DNA from: Spirochaetales bacterium
GTDB lineage: Bacteria > Spirochaetota > Spirochaetia > DSM-2461
DNA length: 64,000 nucleotides
Assembly: GCA_003247135.1 (NCBI GenBank)
Contig: QKAW01000057.1
Location: 1-64,000, forward strand
Direction: 5' to 3'
In this document: one piece after another, positions 24,779-34,427 of the stretch
Layout of the letters: every line of letters starts with the position of its first letter
Position numbering within the stretch: the stretch's first letter is position 1
Translations under genes and position numbers: made by a program
Notes under the pieces: model-generated
Databases searched by the model: none
The model's input: the letters and a program-made list of their open reading frames with translations, nothing else
What the model was told of the DNA's origin: nothing

Positions 24779-25396
24779 TTATTTAGAGTAGAACTCAACA
24801 ACAACCTGTTCGTTAGCAATTGTATCAATATCTGTTCTAAATGGAATTCTTTCAACTTTTCCTTTTAGGCTATCAGCTTCAAGAGATAACCAAGCTGGAA
24901 CTGGTCTACCAGATTTAGAGATATTCTCTCTAACCATTTTTACAGAAGTATCAGCTTTTTTAATTTCGATAATATCCCCTTCTCTTACAATTGCAGAAGG
25001 AATATTTAATTTTCTACCATTAAAAACAACATGACCGTGGCTTACTAATTGTCTAGCCTGGCTTCTTGTTGTTGCCATACCTAATCTGTAAATAACGTTA
25101 TCTAATCTTCTTTCTAACATGATCATCATGTTATCACCAGTTAAACCTGGTAATGCTTTTGCTTTTAAGAAAGAGTTATAGAATTGCTTTTCAGACATTC
25201 CATAAGCAAATCTAATCTTTTGCTTTTCATTTTGTTGTTTACCGAAGTCACTAATTTTTGATTTAGCTCTTCCACCTCGTTCCTTACCAGGACCCTGAGG
25301 TTTTTTCTTAAGTAATTTATCGTATTTACTGTTACCGTAAATGTTGACGCCTAATCGACGGACAATTTTACCTTTAGCTTTGGTGTTTCTTGCCAT
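24779..25396 (-). CDS. rpsD: 30S ribosomal protein S4
   Basis: A 205-residue S4, the 16S rRNA primary binder of the 30S body. The N-terminal basic part (RRLGVNIYGN, KISDFGKQQNEKQKIRFAYG) and the S4 RNA-binding domain (MLERRLDNVIYRLGMATTRS then QARQLVSHGHVVFNGRKLNI, residues about 93-133) are intact; the C-terminus is normal. It lacks the N-terminal Cys zinc finger, so it is the C-minus form. The gene is alone rather than in the usual S13-S11-S4-rpoA cluster. GAGAGGT precedes the ATG. Confidence 0.95.
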   Translation of the reverse strand: MARNTKAKGKIVRRLGVNIYGNSKYDKLLKKKPQGPGKERGGRAKSKISDFGKQQNEKQKIRFAYGMSEKQFYNSFLKAKALPGLTGDNMMIMLERRLDNVIYRLGMATTRSQARQLVSHGHVVFNGRKLNIPSAIVREGDIIEIKKADTSVKMVRENISKSGRPVPAWLSLEADSLKGKVERIPFRTDIDTIANEQVVVEFYSK

Positions 25397-25542
25397 TACT
25401 TACCTCTCTTTTATAGTTTATTCTGTATTATATACAGGAATTGTATAATATAATTCTATAGGATTAAAGTCAATAAAAGTTGTTGCCATAACTATTTTAT
25501 TATATAATTATTACTAAATGTACATTTAAAAAAGAGGTATTT

Positions 25543-25887
25543 ATGATGATAATGAATTTGGATGGATTTATTCAGGAAATGGATAATGACATTGAAGATG
25601 TTAATTTTATTATTTCAGAGCTTATTAGTACTATAGTTATTCAAATTCCTGATATGGAGTTATATCTGAAAAATGAGGATTACTCTTCACTCTCCCGGGA
25701 GGCACATTCCATAAAAGGTGGTGCCCGGAATATTATGGCTAATGAATTGGCTCTTAGTGCTGAAGAGTTGGAAGTAGCAGCTAAAAACTTGAATAAAGAG
25801 GGATCAATAGCAGGGCTTGAAGGGCTAAATTTGGCTTTTAACAGATTTGAAAATTTTATAAGAGAAAATCTTCATATTACTTTATAG
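25543..25887 (+). CDS. HPt phosphotransfer domain protein
   Basis: A 114-residue single-domain HPt protein. The phosphorylatable His lies in REAHSIKGGARNIMA (His near residue 56) inside a four-helix bundle. Such proteins relay phosphate between hybrid kinases and response regulators. No kinase or receiver gene is adjacent, so the pathway is unknown. GAGG lies six bases before the ATG. Its 3' end overlaps the converging NicO gene by 11 bp. Confidence 0.85.
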   Translation: MMIMNLDGFIQEMDNDIEDVNFIISELISTIVIQIPDMELYLKNEDYSSLSREAHSIKGGARNIMANELALSAEELEVAAKNLNKEGSIAGLEGLNLAFNRFENFIRENLHITL

Positions 25888-27250
25888 AACTTAGCATTAA
25901 TAAAGAGAATAATAACAGAATTATTAAGCCGGCCCACTCAAGAGAATAAGAAATAATATTCAAACTCTTTTTGTTATAGTTTTTTAAGATTGTTTTAGTT
26001 TTTAAAGTAATAACCGAGATAACCGACAGGGTTAAAGCAATACCTACAGACATTGCGACAACAGTAATAATTCCAATATTTAGCATTTTTAATGATAAGG
26101 AGAAAAGTATTATAGTTACTGCTCCAGGGCATGGAACAAGACTGGATATAATAATTAGTGAGAGACCAACAGGCTTTTCAACTCCCTTCTCCCTTTTTTT
26201 AAATGAAAGAATCTTTAGGATTATAAGGGTTACAGCCAGTAGCAAAACACCTATATAACTATAAAATTCAATAGACCTGTTTAATTCAGTAATTAAAGCG
26301 GGTTGAATTTTAAGAAAAACAAGACTGAGTATAAGAACCAGAGAAACCCCGCTGGCAGAGTGAATTAAAGCAGATAGAAAACTAAGGGATATAACATTAA
26401 TATAAGATGTTATATTTTTAGTTAGTATGTAGGAGGATAATATAATTTTTCTATGTCCCGGGCCTAATGCATGAACTACTCCATATATAAGGGATAGAAG
26501 CAGAATAAAAAATATAGATTTACTATTTTTACTCTCTTTTACGGATTTTAAATATTTTGAAAGTTCAATATAAAGATACCTCTGTATTTGAGCTAACTTC
26601 TCTTTAACAGAAATTGAGTATGTACTATTTTTATCCAGTAGTGGTTTTTTACTAAAAATAACCTCTGTTGGATAAGCCATTAACCACCCTTTTTGGGGTT
26701 TTGATGTATCCAGAATCTCACCTCTACCTGCCTGAGGGTCATAATAGTAAGGAGTAGTTCTGTTTTTATATATTGCTGTGTAGAAATCTCCAATTATTAG
26801 TAAATCATCCTTTTTCGGTTCACTGAAGGATATGAAATATGAAGTGTCAAAATGAGTAACAGAAAATTGTTCGCTTTTATCAGTAACTGGAATATTTAAC
26901 TCAAAGGAGACACTCAGATTTTTCTCACTGGAAACATAAGCATTAAAATTGAGTATCTCATCCACAGGGTAGATTTTATCATCACTCTTAACAGTTAAAA
27001 AAAAGTTATAATCCTTAATCTGTTTAAACCCTTCGGTGTAGAGATTAAATGACTCCTTTTCATTTAATTTTCCATCACCATCATCATCAAAAAAATATAT
27101 CTTGTTCTCTGATTCTATTGGATCAAAGGTCCAGGTAACCTTAACCTTGTCAAAGGTTTCCAGCTCCATGTTTACATATATAAATACATGGGGATGTGAA
27201 AATAGTAATAGCGTGGAAAAAAAGAGTAATGGTAAATATATTTTTTTCAC
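25877..27250 (-). CDS. DUF1007-NicO fusion, nickel/cobalt exporter family
   Basis: A 457-residue fusion. After a signal segment, residues about 20-205 form a DUF1007-type periplasmic domain (opening SHPHVFIYVNMELETFD) containing an EF-hand-like loop FDDDGDGKLNEKE. The second half has six spans with NicO/RcnA motifs YGVVHALGPGHRK and SSLVPCPGAVTI. The pair occurs in Ni2+/Co2+ or other metal transport. I take the GTG at 27250 as start because a TTG 21 bases upstream is itself part of a GGAGG site. It follows the U32 gene by four bases. Confidence 0.8.
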   Translation of the reverse strand: MKKIYLPLLFFSTLLLFSHPHVFIYVNMELETFDKVKVTWTFDPIESENKIYFFDDDGDGKLNEKESFNLYTEGFKQIKDYNFFLTVKSDDKIYPVDEILNFNAYVSSEKNLSVSFELNIPVTDKSEQFSVTHFDTSYFISFSEPKKDDLLIIGDFYTAIYKNRTTPYYYDPQAGRGEILDTSKPQKGWLMAYPTEVIFSKKPLLDKNSTYSISVKEKLAQIQRYLYIELSKYLKSVKESKNSKSIFFILLLSLIYGVVHALGPGHRKIILSSYILTKNITSYINVISLSFLSALIHSASGVSLVLILSLVFLKIQPALITELNRSIEFYSYIGVLLLAVTLIILKILSFKKREKGVEKPVGLSLIIISSLVPCPGAVTIILFSLSLKMLNIGIITVVAMSVGIALTLSVISVITLKTKTILKNYNKKSLNIISYSLEWAGLIILLLFSLLMLSSIK

Positions 27251-27254
27251 AAAA

Positions 27255-28469
27255 CTACCTGTTACCTCCAAGAAGATGTGGAGCTCTCTTTCTAATTATA
27301 TACCCCTCTTTTACAGGGACTGATGGTTTAATAAAAGATGTTTTACAGTGGTCAGTTTTGTTGGTAATCTCTCTGTTTTTATCGTAAAGGGTAAAACTGC
27401 TATCTTTAACATAAAGTAGATCAGGTCCAATAAATTCAATATCGTCACCCATCTCAATCTGGTTTTTAACATCAAGAAGGAATGTTCCATCCTCCTGCTC
27501 CCTGCCTATAGCACCTAGAAATACAAACTCTCTGGAGTATGACTCTTTGCTGGACCTGGATATGTCTGCATGGTCGTAATAGAAACCGGTTGAGAACTCC
27601 CTGTGGCTAACTTTATTTATTTCATCCTGGTAACCCTCTAAATCCGGAACTTTAATTCCATTTAGCTCATCTAAAGTTTTTCTGTAGGCCCTGGTAACAA
27701 CTGCAGTGTAGTAGATTGATTTCATTCTACCTTCAATTTTAAGGCTGTCAACTCCAGCATCTTTCATATCCTGAAGGTGATTAATCATATTAATATCTTT
27801 TGAAGACATAATTGAAACACCCCGGTCATTTTCATAAATTGGGTAGTACTCTCCAGGTCTTTTTCCCTCTTCAAGGACTTTATAATCCCAACGGCATGAG
27901 TGAGAACACTCACCCTGATTGGCCGAACGGTCAGTCATCCAGCTACTTAAAAAGCAACGACCAGAATATGCTAGGCACATAGCCCCATGGACAAAACACT
28001 CAACTTCAAGTTTCGGGATTGCATTTTTTATCTCGGAAATATTTCTTAAAGATACCTCTCTAGCTGGTACTATTCTTGAAAATCCCAAGTCGTGATAGAG
28101 TTTTGCTGCCTCAACATTGGTACAGTTAGCCTGAGTACTTAGATGTAACTCTTTATCGGGGAAGTATTTTTTCATTAAATTGAGTATCCCTAAATCACTA
28201 ATTATAAAACCATCAAAAGGATACTGTTTAAAATATTCAAGTTCTGCTTCGAGTTTTTTTATATCTTCATTCATAAAATAGATGTTTAAAGCACAGTAAA
28301 GTTTTTTATCACCCTTTATAACTCTTATCTCTTCATGTTCGTTTTCAGAAAAATTATCAGCTTTTGCTCTTAAACTAAAATTTCTTATCCCTATATATGC
28401 TGCATCTGCTCCATATTCGTAGGCATACTTAAGCTTTTCAATATTTCCTGCTGGTGCTAAAAGTTCCAT
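27255..28469 (-). CDS. Peptidase U32 family protein (TrhP/YegQ-like)
   Basis: A 404-residue U32 protein. The family start MELLAPAGNIEKLKYAYEYG and the signature ECFVHGAMCLAYSGRCFLSS (about residue 155) with downstream SANQGECSHSCRWDYKV supply the cysteines thought to bind an Fe-S cluster. YegQ/TrhP and RlhA relatives hydroxylate tRNA or rRNA using prephenate. Length matches the TrhP branch. GGAGGG precedes the ATG. Confidence 0.85.
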   Translation of the reverse strand: MELLAPAGNIEKLKYAYEYGADAAYIGIRNFSLRAKADNFSENEHEEIRVIKGDKKLYCALNIYFMNEDIKKLEAELEYFKQYPFDGFIISDLGILNLMKKYFPDKELHLSTQANCTNVEAAKLYHDLGFSRIVPAREVSLRNISEIKNAIPKLEVECFVHGAMCLAYSGRCFLSSWMTDRSANQGECSHSCRWDYKVLEEGKRPGEYYPIYENDRGVSIMSSKDINMINHLQDMKDAGVDSLKIEGRMKSIYYTAVVTRAYRKTLDELNGIKVPDLEGYQDEINKVSHREFSTGFYYDHADISRSSKESYSREFVFLGAIGREQEDGTFLLDVKNQIEMGDDIEFIGPDLLYVKDSSFTLYDKNREITNKTDHCKTSFIKPSVPVKEGYIIRKRAPHLLGGNR

Positions 28470-28648
28470 TTTCCCTCCACTGTAATGGAATTAGACTATT
28501 AAACCTTTAATTTTTAGTCAATTAAAGGGTAATTGATTTAGGTAATTATTACTACTTTATAAAATTTTAAGAAATTTTTAATTAAAATGTATTTGTTTAT
28601 GAATAAATAAGTTGTTACAGTTGTTATAAGTAATAAGGAGTTAATCAA

Positions 28649-29347
28649 ATGGCGATAGTAGAGCTAAAAAACGTTCACAAGAAATATCCACTAGGGAAGA
28701 CAGAAGTACACGCAGTACAGGGTGTATCATTTGAAATTACAAAAGGTGACTTTGTCTCTATTGCAGGACCATCAGGATCTGGAAAATCTACAACACTTAA
28801 TCTTATTGGTTGTATCGATACTGCAACAGAGGGTGATGTATTAATAAATGGAATAAATACAAAGGGATTAAAAGATAAGGTTATTACAAATTTAAGACAC
28901 GATACATTGGGATTTATTTTTCAGTCTTTTAACCTTATACCGGTTCTAAATGTTTACGAAAACATAGAATTTCCACTTTTACTAGGGAGTGGAAAACGTG
29001 GGAAAAGAGCAGAGGAGAGGGATTGGATTGACCACTTAATTGAAGAAGTAGGTTTAGCTGACTGGCGTAACCATAAATCCAATGAGTTGTCAGGGGGGCA
29101 GAGACAGAGGGTTGCAATTGCAAGAGCTCTTGTTACAAAACCGGAAATTGTTTTAGCAGATGAACCTACTGCAAACCTTGATTCAAAAACCGGGGAAGAC
29201 ATTTTAAATTTGATGAAGAGAATCAATCGGGAGCAGAATACTACATTTATATTTTCAACCCACGATGCAACAATTGTAGAAATGGCGGATCATATAATAA
29301 GACTAAAAGATGGATTGATAGTTAAAAACGAAAGAGTTAGCAGGTAA
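28649..29347 (+). CDS. ABC transporter ATP-binding protein (MacB/LolD type)
   Basis: A 232-residue ATPase. Walker A is GPSGSGKSTT, the signature is LSGGQRQRVAIARAL, and Walker B is IVLADEPTANLD. The QxFNLIP Q-loop region and the length fit the LolD/MacB group that drives mechanotransmission rather than transport across the inner membrane. It heads a five-gene operon with two FtsX-type permeases, a LolA-like protein and an outer-membrane barrel. AAGGAG precedes the ATG. 28470-28648 holds its promoter region and no gene. Confidence 0.9.
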   Translation: MAIVELKNVHKKYPLGKTEVHAVQGVSFEITKGDFVSIAGPSGSGKSTTLNLIGCIDTATEGDVLINGINTKGLKDKVITNLRHDTLGFIFQSFNLIPVLNVYENIEFPLLLGSGKRGKRAEERDWIDHLIEEVGLADWRNHKSNELSGGQRQRVAIARALVTKPEIVLADEPTANLDSKTGEDILNLMKRINREQNTTFIFSTHDATIVEMADHIIRLKDGLIVKNERVSR

Positions 29348-29350
29348 TTT

Positions 29351-30826
29351 ATGGGAACAATTGAAAAAATTGCATTTAGAAATTTAAAGGAACATAAAGC
29401 CAAAACACTAATTGTGGGTATTTTAATTGCAATAGGTATAATGGTTTTAATTTTAAGTAACTCAATTCTTGATTCTGCAGAAGAGGGGAGTAAGAAAGTT
29501 TTTATTGAGAACTATACAGCACATCTTCTTGTCGCAAAAAAGATGGATAAAGGTAGTGTAACAGCCTTCGGATATGAGTCCGGGCAGTTTGGGCCTCCAG
29601 GAGGTGATAGCAATCCTACAATTCCTCAATACGGTAAAGTGTATGAGTATTTAACATCATTAAAAGATGCAGTTGCGGTAAATTCCGAGACAGCAGGAAT
29701 GGGAGCATTAATTAAATTTTCTGAAGGAATGGAAGAGGGTGCATTTGGAATGTTCTGGGGTATAGACCCGGACTCCTATATTAATATGTTTCCAAATAAT
29801 ATCGAAATAATTGAAGGTGAGTTTTTAAAAAGTAACGAACAGGGTGTAATGCTTAACGAGAAGGTTATTAAGGATATTAAAAAAGAACTGGGCCGAGAAG
29901 TTAAAGTTGGAGATATTATTACACTTCAATCAATGGGGAATGGAATAAAAATTCACGAAGTTCAGTTAAAAGGTATCTATAAATATAAAAATGGTAACGC
30001 AACAGTTATGCAGATGAACCTACTGGATGTAGAATCCTATAGAATTCTTGCAAAAATGATAGTAGGTACTACAGATGTTATTAAGGTTGATGATTCTGAT
30101 ACCGCTCTATTGGATGATGATGTAGATTTTGACTCTATGTTTTCAGATGATATTGAGTCGGGTTATGTTGATGAGGATTTCAGTTTTGATGATGTTCTTG
30201 GGGACCTTTCTCAAAGAGAAGCATTAACTAAACCAAGTACAGGAACATGGACATTTACACTGGTTATGCTGGATGACATAAATAAGGTAGATAGAGTAAA
30301 GGCTCAGATTGATAGTTGGGCTGAAGATAATGATATTAATCTGGAAGTTAAAACCTGGAAAACATCAGCAGGAACAACAGGAGATACTATAAAATATGCA
30401 AAAATAATAATTAACGTGTTCATTATAATAGTATCAATAGTAACAATTATAATTATTATGAATACCTTGGTTGTATCAATTATTGAGAGAACCTCGGAAA
30501 TTGGTACTATGAGAGCAATCGGGGCGAACAAATTTTTTATTAGGCGTATGTTTATTGCTGAGACATTAACAATTGCTATGGTTTTTGGAGCTATTGGAAT
30601 TGTTCTGGGGTTAATTCTGCTCTTTATTTTTAACAGAGTCGGGATCTCATTTAATGGGAATATTCTACTGGAAGCAATATTTGCGGGGGAGAAACTATAC
30701 CCTGTTACAAGTATAGGGACAATAATTAATGGTATCTTTGTAAGCTTCTTTATAGGTATTATATCCAGTCTGTATCCTGTATCTGTTGCTCTTAGAATTC
30801 AACCGATTAAAGCGATTCAGGGGTAG
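29351..30826 (+). CDS. ABC transporter permease, FtsX/MacB family
   Basis: A 491-residue permease. One span near residue 20-40, a large periplasmic domain (about 45-345) and three spans at the C-terminus follow the MacB/LolC layout; ERTSEIGTMRAIGANKFFIR is the typical coupling-helix motif. The periplasmic domain includes a very acidic insert around residues 250-285, rich in Asp and Glu, which is unusual and could bind divalent ions. It starts three bases after the ATPase gene. Confidence 0.85.
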   Translation: MGTIEKIAFRNLKEHKAKTLIVGILIAIGIMVLILSNSILDSAEEGSKKVFIENYTAHLLVAKKMDKGSVTAFGYESGQFGPPGGDSNPTIPQYGKVYEYLTSLKDAVAVNSETAGMGALIKFSEGMEEGAFGMFWGIDPDSYINMFPNNIEIIEGEFLKSNEQGVMLNEKVIKDIKKELGREVKVGDIITLQSMGNGIKIHEVQLKGIYKYKNGNATVMQMNLLDVESYRILAKMIVGTTDVIKVDDSDTALLDDDVDFDSMFSDDIESGYVDEDFSFDDVLGDLSQREALTKPSTGTWTFTLVMLDDINKVDRVKAQIDSWAEDNDINLEVKTWKTSAGTTGDTIKYAKIIINVFIIIVSIVTIIIIMNTLVVSIIERTSEIGTMRAIGANKFFIRRMFIAETLTIAMVFGAIGIVLGLILLFIFNRVGISFNGNILLEAIFAGEKLYPVTSIGTIINGIFVSFFIGIISSLYPVSVALRIQPIKAIQG

Positions 30827-30834
30827 GTGATAGT

Positions 30835-32142
30835 ATGAAATATATTAAAATTGCACTTAGAAATTTAAGTAGAGAGAAAAAAAGATCATTTTTACTAGGT
30901 GGTGCTATAGCTTTTGGACTACTTATAATTACAATTGTTAACTGCGCATCGGCAGGTGCGGTTAAGGCTATAAGTGAGAATATTACAAAAATTGCAGATG
31001 GTCATATCTTTATTCAGGGGCAAAATAAGCTTGAAAGTGGTAACGAAGTATCAAGCTTAGCTGATAAAGAGGAAATCCTTCAGATAATTGATGAATCTGG
31101 AATTAATGTTATTAAATTGAATATGAGATCTGAAGTAAGGGCAGACCTGATATTTGGTGATGAAAATACACGTTCTGCAATATCCGGTATGAACTGGGAT
31201 AGAGAGATTGACGTTAAAAATGGTTTTAGGTTTAAAGAGGGAAATCTTGATGAAGCTATTGCAGAAAAGTATGGAATTATTATAAATCAGAAACTAGCCG
31301 AGACTCTGGATGTTCATTTAGGAGATAGTATAATCGCCAAGGTAATGACTGTAACAGGCCAGACAAATGTTGGTGATTTCATTGTATCCGGAATTCTGGA
31401 AGGTACGGATATGTTAAGTTCCATGTCTTCCTATGCAAATATTGATTATATCAATGAGTTACTGGGACTTGAGAAAGATGATTATCAAACAATCTATATA
31501 AGGTTGGAATCACTGGAAGTGGTAGATCCGGCAGCGGATAAACTCTACTCTCTTTTAGGTGAAAGATTCCAGATGAAAGAGCGAACAGATAACTCAAATG
31601 TAGACCTCTTCTCTCTGGCTTTTAAAAATGATGAAGCTGAGTGGGAAGGGCAGAGATACTCCTTAACAGCAGTAACTGAGATGGTTGGAATACTGGATCA
31701 GTTTGTTGGTGTTGTTGATGCTGTAAGTTTCTCTGTTTTAATACTACTCTTTTTAATAATTATAGTTGGTGTAGCAAACACTTTCAGAATGATTATGTAT
31801 GATAGAGTAAAAGAGATTGGTTCCATGAGAGCTATGGGTATGCAGATGTGGGGAGTAAGATCTATCTTCCTTTTTGAAGGTTTCTTCCTCTCTTTAGCAG
31901 GTGCATTCTCTGGGATTATTATTGCAGGTCTAATAATGTTCGGCTTAAGTTTTATAGATTTAGGGACAGACCATGCTGGAGCTTTCTTTTTAAATAATGG
32001 ACATCTGGTTTTTATTCCAGTTGTTATACCAATTATCAGAAATGTTTTAATTGTTGGTCTTTTAACAGTGTTGGCAGTTTTATTCCCAGCAAATAAAGCA
32101 GCTAAACTTGATCCGGCTAAAGCAATAGCCGCAATGTATTAG
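30835..32142 (+). CDS. ABC transporter permease, FtsX/MacB family
   Basis: A 435-residue second permease with the same one-plus-three span layout. The cytoplasmic motif DRVKEIGSMRAMGMQMWGVR is present before the last spans, and the C-terminus AKLDPAKAIAAMY matches the family's conserved end. The two permeases should form a LolC/LolE-like heterodimer with the ATPase at 28649. No lipoprotein-specific motif is visible. AGGTGAT lies ahead of the preceding junction; eight bases separate the genes. Confidence 0.85.
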   Translation: MKYIKIALRNLSREKKRSFLLGGAIAFGLLIITIVNCASAGAVKAISENITKIADGHIFIQGQNKLESGNEVSSLADKEEILQIIDESGINVIKLNMRSEVRADLIFGDENTRSAISGMNWDREIDVKNGFRFKEGNLDEAIAEKYGIIINQKLAETLDVHLGDSIIAKVMTVTGQTNVGDFIVSGILEGTDMLSSMSSYANIDYINELLGLEKDDYQTIYIRLESLEVVDPAADKLYSLLGERFQMKERTDNSNVDLFSLAFKNDEAEWEGQRYSLTAVTEMVGILDQFVGVVDAVSFSVLILLFLIIIVGVANTFRMIMYDRVKEIGSMRAMGMQMWGVRSIFLFEGFFLSLAGAFSGIIIAGLIMFGLSFIDLGTDHAGAFFLNNGHLVFIPVVIPIIRNVLIVGLLTVLAVLFPANKAAKLDPAKAIAAMY

Positions 32143-32150
32143 GAGTTGAA

Positions 32151-32900
32151 ATGAAAAAATTAGTTATAGTTTTAAGTTTTTTAATATTTACCGGGGTAAG
32201 TATTTTTTCTCAAACTGCAGATGACAAGATTCTGCAGGACCTGGATAATCTGCAGAACTTTGATGACGTAGATCTCTCAATGGAGTGGACTATTGTTTCC
32301 CAAAAACCGGGAGAGGATAAAAGTGTAAATGTTATTCAAATTTTTAGAAGAGACTCTGAAAAGAACGCACTTTATCTTATTTTGAAACCGGAAGTTGATA
32401 AAGGTTCCGGGTTCTTAATGTCAGGGGATAATGCATGGTCCTACGACCCGGGAAGTAGAAAGTTTTCTCACTTCTCACTAAAAGAGAATATTGGGGACTC
32501 AGATGCAAACAATAATGATGTTAGGGCATCTTCCTATGTTGACGATTACAATATTGTTGATGCAGAAGATGGGGTTTTAGGAAAAATCGAAGCAAGAATT
32601 TTAACACTTGAGGCTAAAAATAACGAAGTTGCCACTCCAAAACTTAAAATTTGGATAAGAAAAGATAAAAATCTGCCATTAAAACAGGAAGAGTACTCAC
32701 TTTCAGGTAGGTTAGTTAGAACAATTATTATTCCAAAATGGACATCTGTTGGAGGTAAATTTATCTCAACCCAGACTCTTATTCAGGATAATCTTAAAGA
32801 AGGGGAAAAAACACAAATTTCTGCAGACAAGATTTCTAACCAGCCAATACCAGACGATGTATTTACAAAGGCTTATCTAGAGAGAATAAACAATAAATAG
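32151..32900 (+). CDS. LolA-like outer membrane lipoprotein-sorting protein
   Basis: A 249-residue exported protein with a signal peptide ending near FSQTA (residue 21). The core is the LolA/LolB-like beta-sheet family found in sorting proteins of this type: SGDNAWSYDPGSRKFSHFSL and SLSGRLVRTIIIPKWTSVGG. Such proteins carry lipids or lipoproteins through the periplasm. Between an inner-membrane LolCDE-like transporter and an outer-membrane barrel, a bridging role is the natural inference. GGAG precedes the ATG. Confidence 0.8.
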   Translation: MKKLVIVLSFLIFTGVSIFSQTADDKILQDLDNLQNFDDVDLSMEWTIVSQKPGEDKSVNVIQIFRRDSEKNALYLILKPEVDKGSGFLMSGDNAWSYDPGSRKFSHFSLKENIGDSDANNNDVRASSYVDDYNIVDAEDGVLGKIEARILTLEAKNNEVATPKLKIWIRKDKNLPLKQEEYSLSGRLVRTIIIPKWTSVGGKFISTQTLIQDNLKEGEKTQISADKISNQPIPDDVFTKAYLERINNK

Positions 32901-32909
32901 GGGAGAAAT

Positions 32910-34394
32910 ATGAAAAAACTGACAATTATACTACTATTTCTTCTTTCATTATCTATTTATGCTGATGATGAGACAGATTTCTTCTCCGATGATGTAAGTT
33001 TTGAAGATTTCGATATGGATGAACTTTTTGGAGATGAGGGAAGTGAGGATTTTATCGAGGTAGTAGAAGATAAGTCCTCAATGGAGGCTGCTATTCCAGA
33101 AACAGTTCTGTTAACAACCCAGGGTGTTGAGTTTGGTGGATCATTTTCATCATCAATATCTGCAGGGTTAGTTTATGCTACACTACCTGAAAAGTTTGAA
33201 GATATTACAGACAGTAAAAAGTACAAGGAGACTTTCTCTCCATCTCTATCTGCTTCACTTCACTTTAATGCCAGACCAGATGCAAATAGTCGATATTTTG
33301 GTAAAGTTACAACCTCTCTGCCTTTTTATGATGGAGCTAAAGCTCTTGTAGAGAATCCTGCAAAGAAAGGGGATACATCTGAAGCTGACTTTGCAGATGT
33401 TAAAATACCAAAAATTAAGGTTTATGAACTTTTTGCAGATTTTAACTATAATAACAAGCTTTTCTTTAGAGTAGGTAAGCAGAATGCTAAATGGGGTGTT
33501 GGTTACTTCTTTAGTCCAGCAGATTTTTTAAGTCTCGAGACTATAGACCCTCAGAACCCAACTGCTGATAGAGAAGGCCCAATCGCAATAAAAGTTAATA
33601 TGCCCTTTGGTCTAAACAACCTTTATACATATTTTACTGTTCCTAACTCTATGTTCAGTAAAGTAGACCCAAGTGTTACAGACCTTATTATTGCACCTAT
33701 GTTCCAGATGTTATTAGGGGAGACCGAAGTAAGTACCGGTATTTATTATCAGAAAGATAGTGCTCCAAGGGGAATGATTAGTGCAACATACGGAACTAAT
33801 ACTTCAATTGGTCAGTTCTCTTTCTTTGGTGAAGCTGTTGGTCTCTATGGTTCTGATAAAATATTTATTAAAGATGATTATACAACTGAAAAATTTTCAG
33901 AAAAGCTCTTTTTTAATGGAACTGTAGGTTTTATGTGGAGTAAAAAAATCCTTGAGAATAATTTTTCTCTAGCAGTACAGTATCTCTATAATGGAGAGGG
34001 TTACGATAATGACTCTAAATTGGTATCAAATGTACTTAAAGCCTTAAAAGGCGATGTAAGTGGGATTCCCCTACAGTATATGGCAAATATTGAACCCCTA
34101 CGTAGTTCTGGTTTAGGTTATACAGATTTAAGTAACAGGAATCAGCACTATTTAGGAGTAAACTGGGGTATATCTAATATGTTTAATATTGATAAGCTCT
34201 CTGTTAGTACATTCGCAATGATGAATTTAGCTGACATTTCCGGATTTGTACAACCATCAATCAGTTACAGATTCTTTGACGGGTTATCTACAGCTCTAAG
34301 CTGTAATGTCAATATCGGTGAAGAAGGGGATGAGTATTTTGGTAATAAATTGTCAGTTAGTTTAAAATTTAATATGGGTTTAGGTAACTTCTAA
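32910..34394 (+). CDS. Outer-membrane beta-barrel protein with acidic N-terminal linker
   Basis: A 494-residue protein. After a signal peptide (residues 1-18) there is a strongly acidic stretch (about 19-55, mostly Asp, Glu, Phe and Ser), then a porin-like barrel with many amphipathic strands and a C-terminal aromatic strand ending MGLGNF, the usual BAM recognition form. It is the last gene of the ABC/LolA-like operon and is followed by a terminator. It may be the outer-membrane partner or cargo of that system. Specific function unknown. Confidence 0.75.
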   Translation: MKKLTIILLFLLSLSIYADDETDFFSDDVSFEDFDMDELFGDEGSEDFIEVVEDKSSMEAAIPETVLLTTQGVEFGGSFSSSISAGLVYATLPEKFEDITDSKKYKETFSPSLSASLHFNARPDANSRYFGKVTTSLPFYDGAKALVENPAKKGDTSEADFADVKIPKIKVYELFADFNYNNKLFFRVGKQNAKWGVGYFFSPADFLSLETIDPQNPTADREGPIAIKVNMPFGLNNLYTYFTVPNSMFSKVDPSVTDLIIAPMFQMLLGETEVSTGIYYQKDSAPRGMISATYGTNTSIGQFSFFGEAVGLYGSDKIFIKDDYTTEKFSEKLFFNGTVGFMWSKKILENNFSLAVQYLYNGEGYDNDSKLVSNVLKALKGDVSGIPLQYMANIEPLRSSGLGYTDLSNRNQHYLGVNWGISNMFNIDKLSVSTFAMMNLADISGFVQPSISYRFFDGLSTALSCNVNIGEEGDEYFGNKLSVSLKFNMGLGNF

Positions 34395-34399
34395 TACTA

Positions 34400-34427
34400 A
34401 GAGTCTGTCTTGCAGACTCTTTTATTA
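34400..34427 (+). terminator. Terminator of the ABC/LolA/barrel operon
   Basis: AGAGTCTG (34400-34407), five bases, CAGACTCT (34413-34420), then TTTTATT. It starts six bases after the barrel stop. Confidence 0.85.

Noticed and set aside
27251-27271. TTG start for the NicO fusion
   Set aside because: The TTG is followed directly by GAGG and lies in a ribosome-binding sequence; the GTG at 27250 begins the signal segment.
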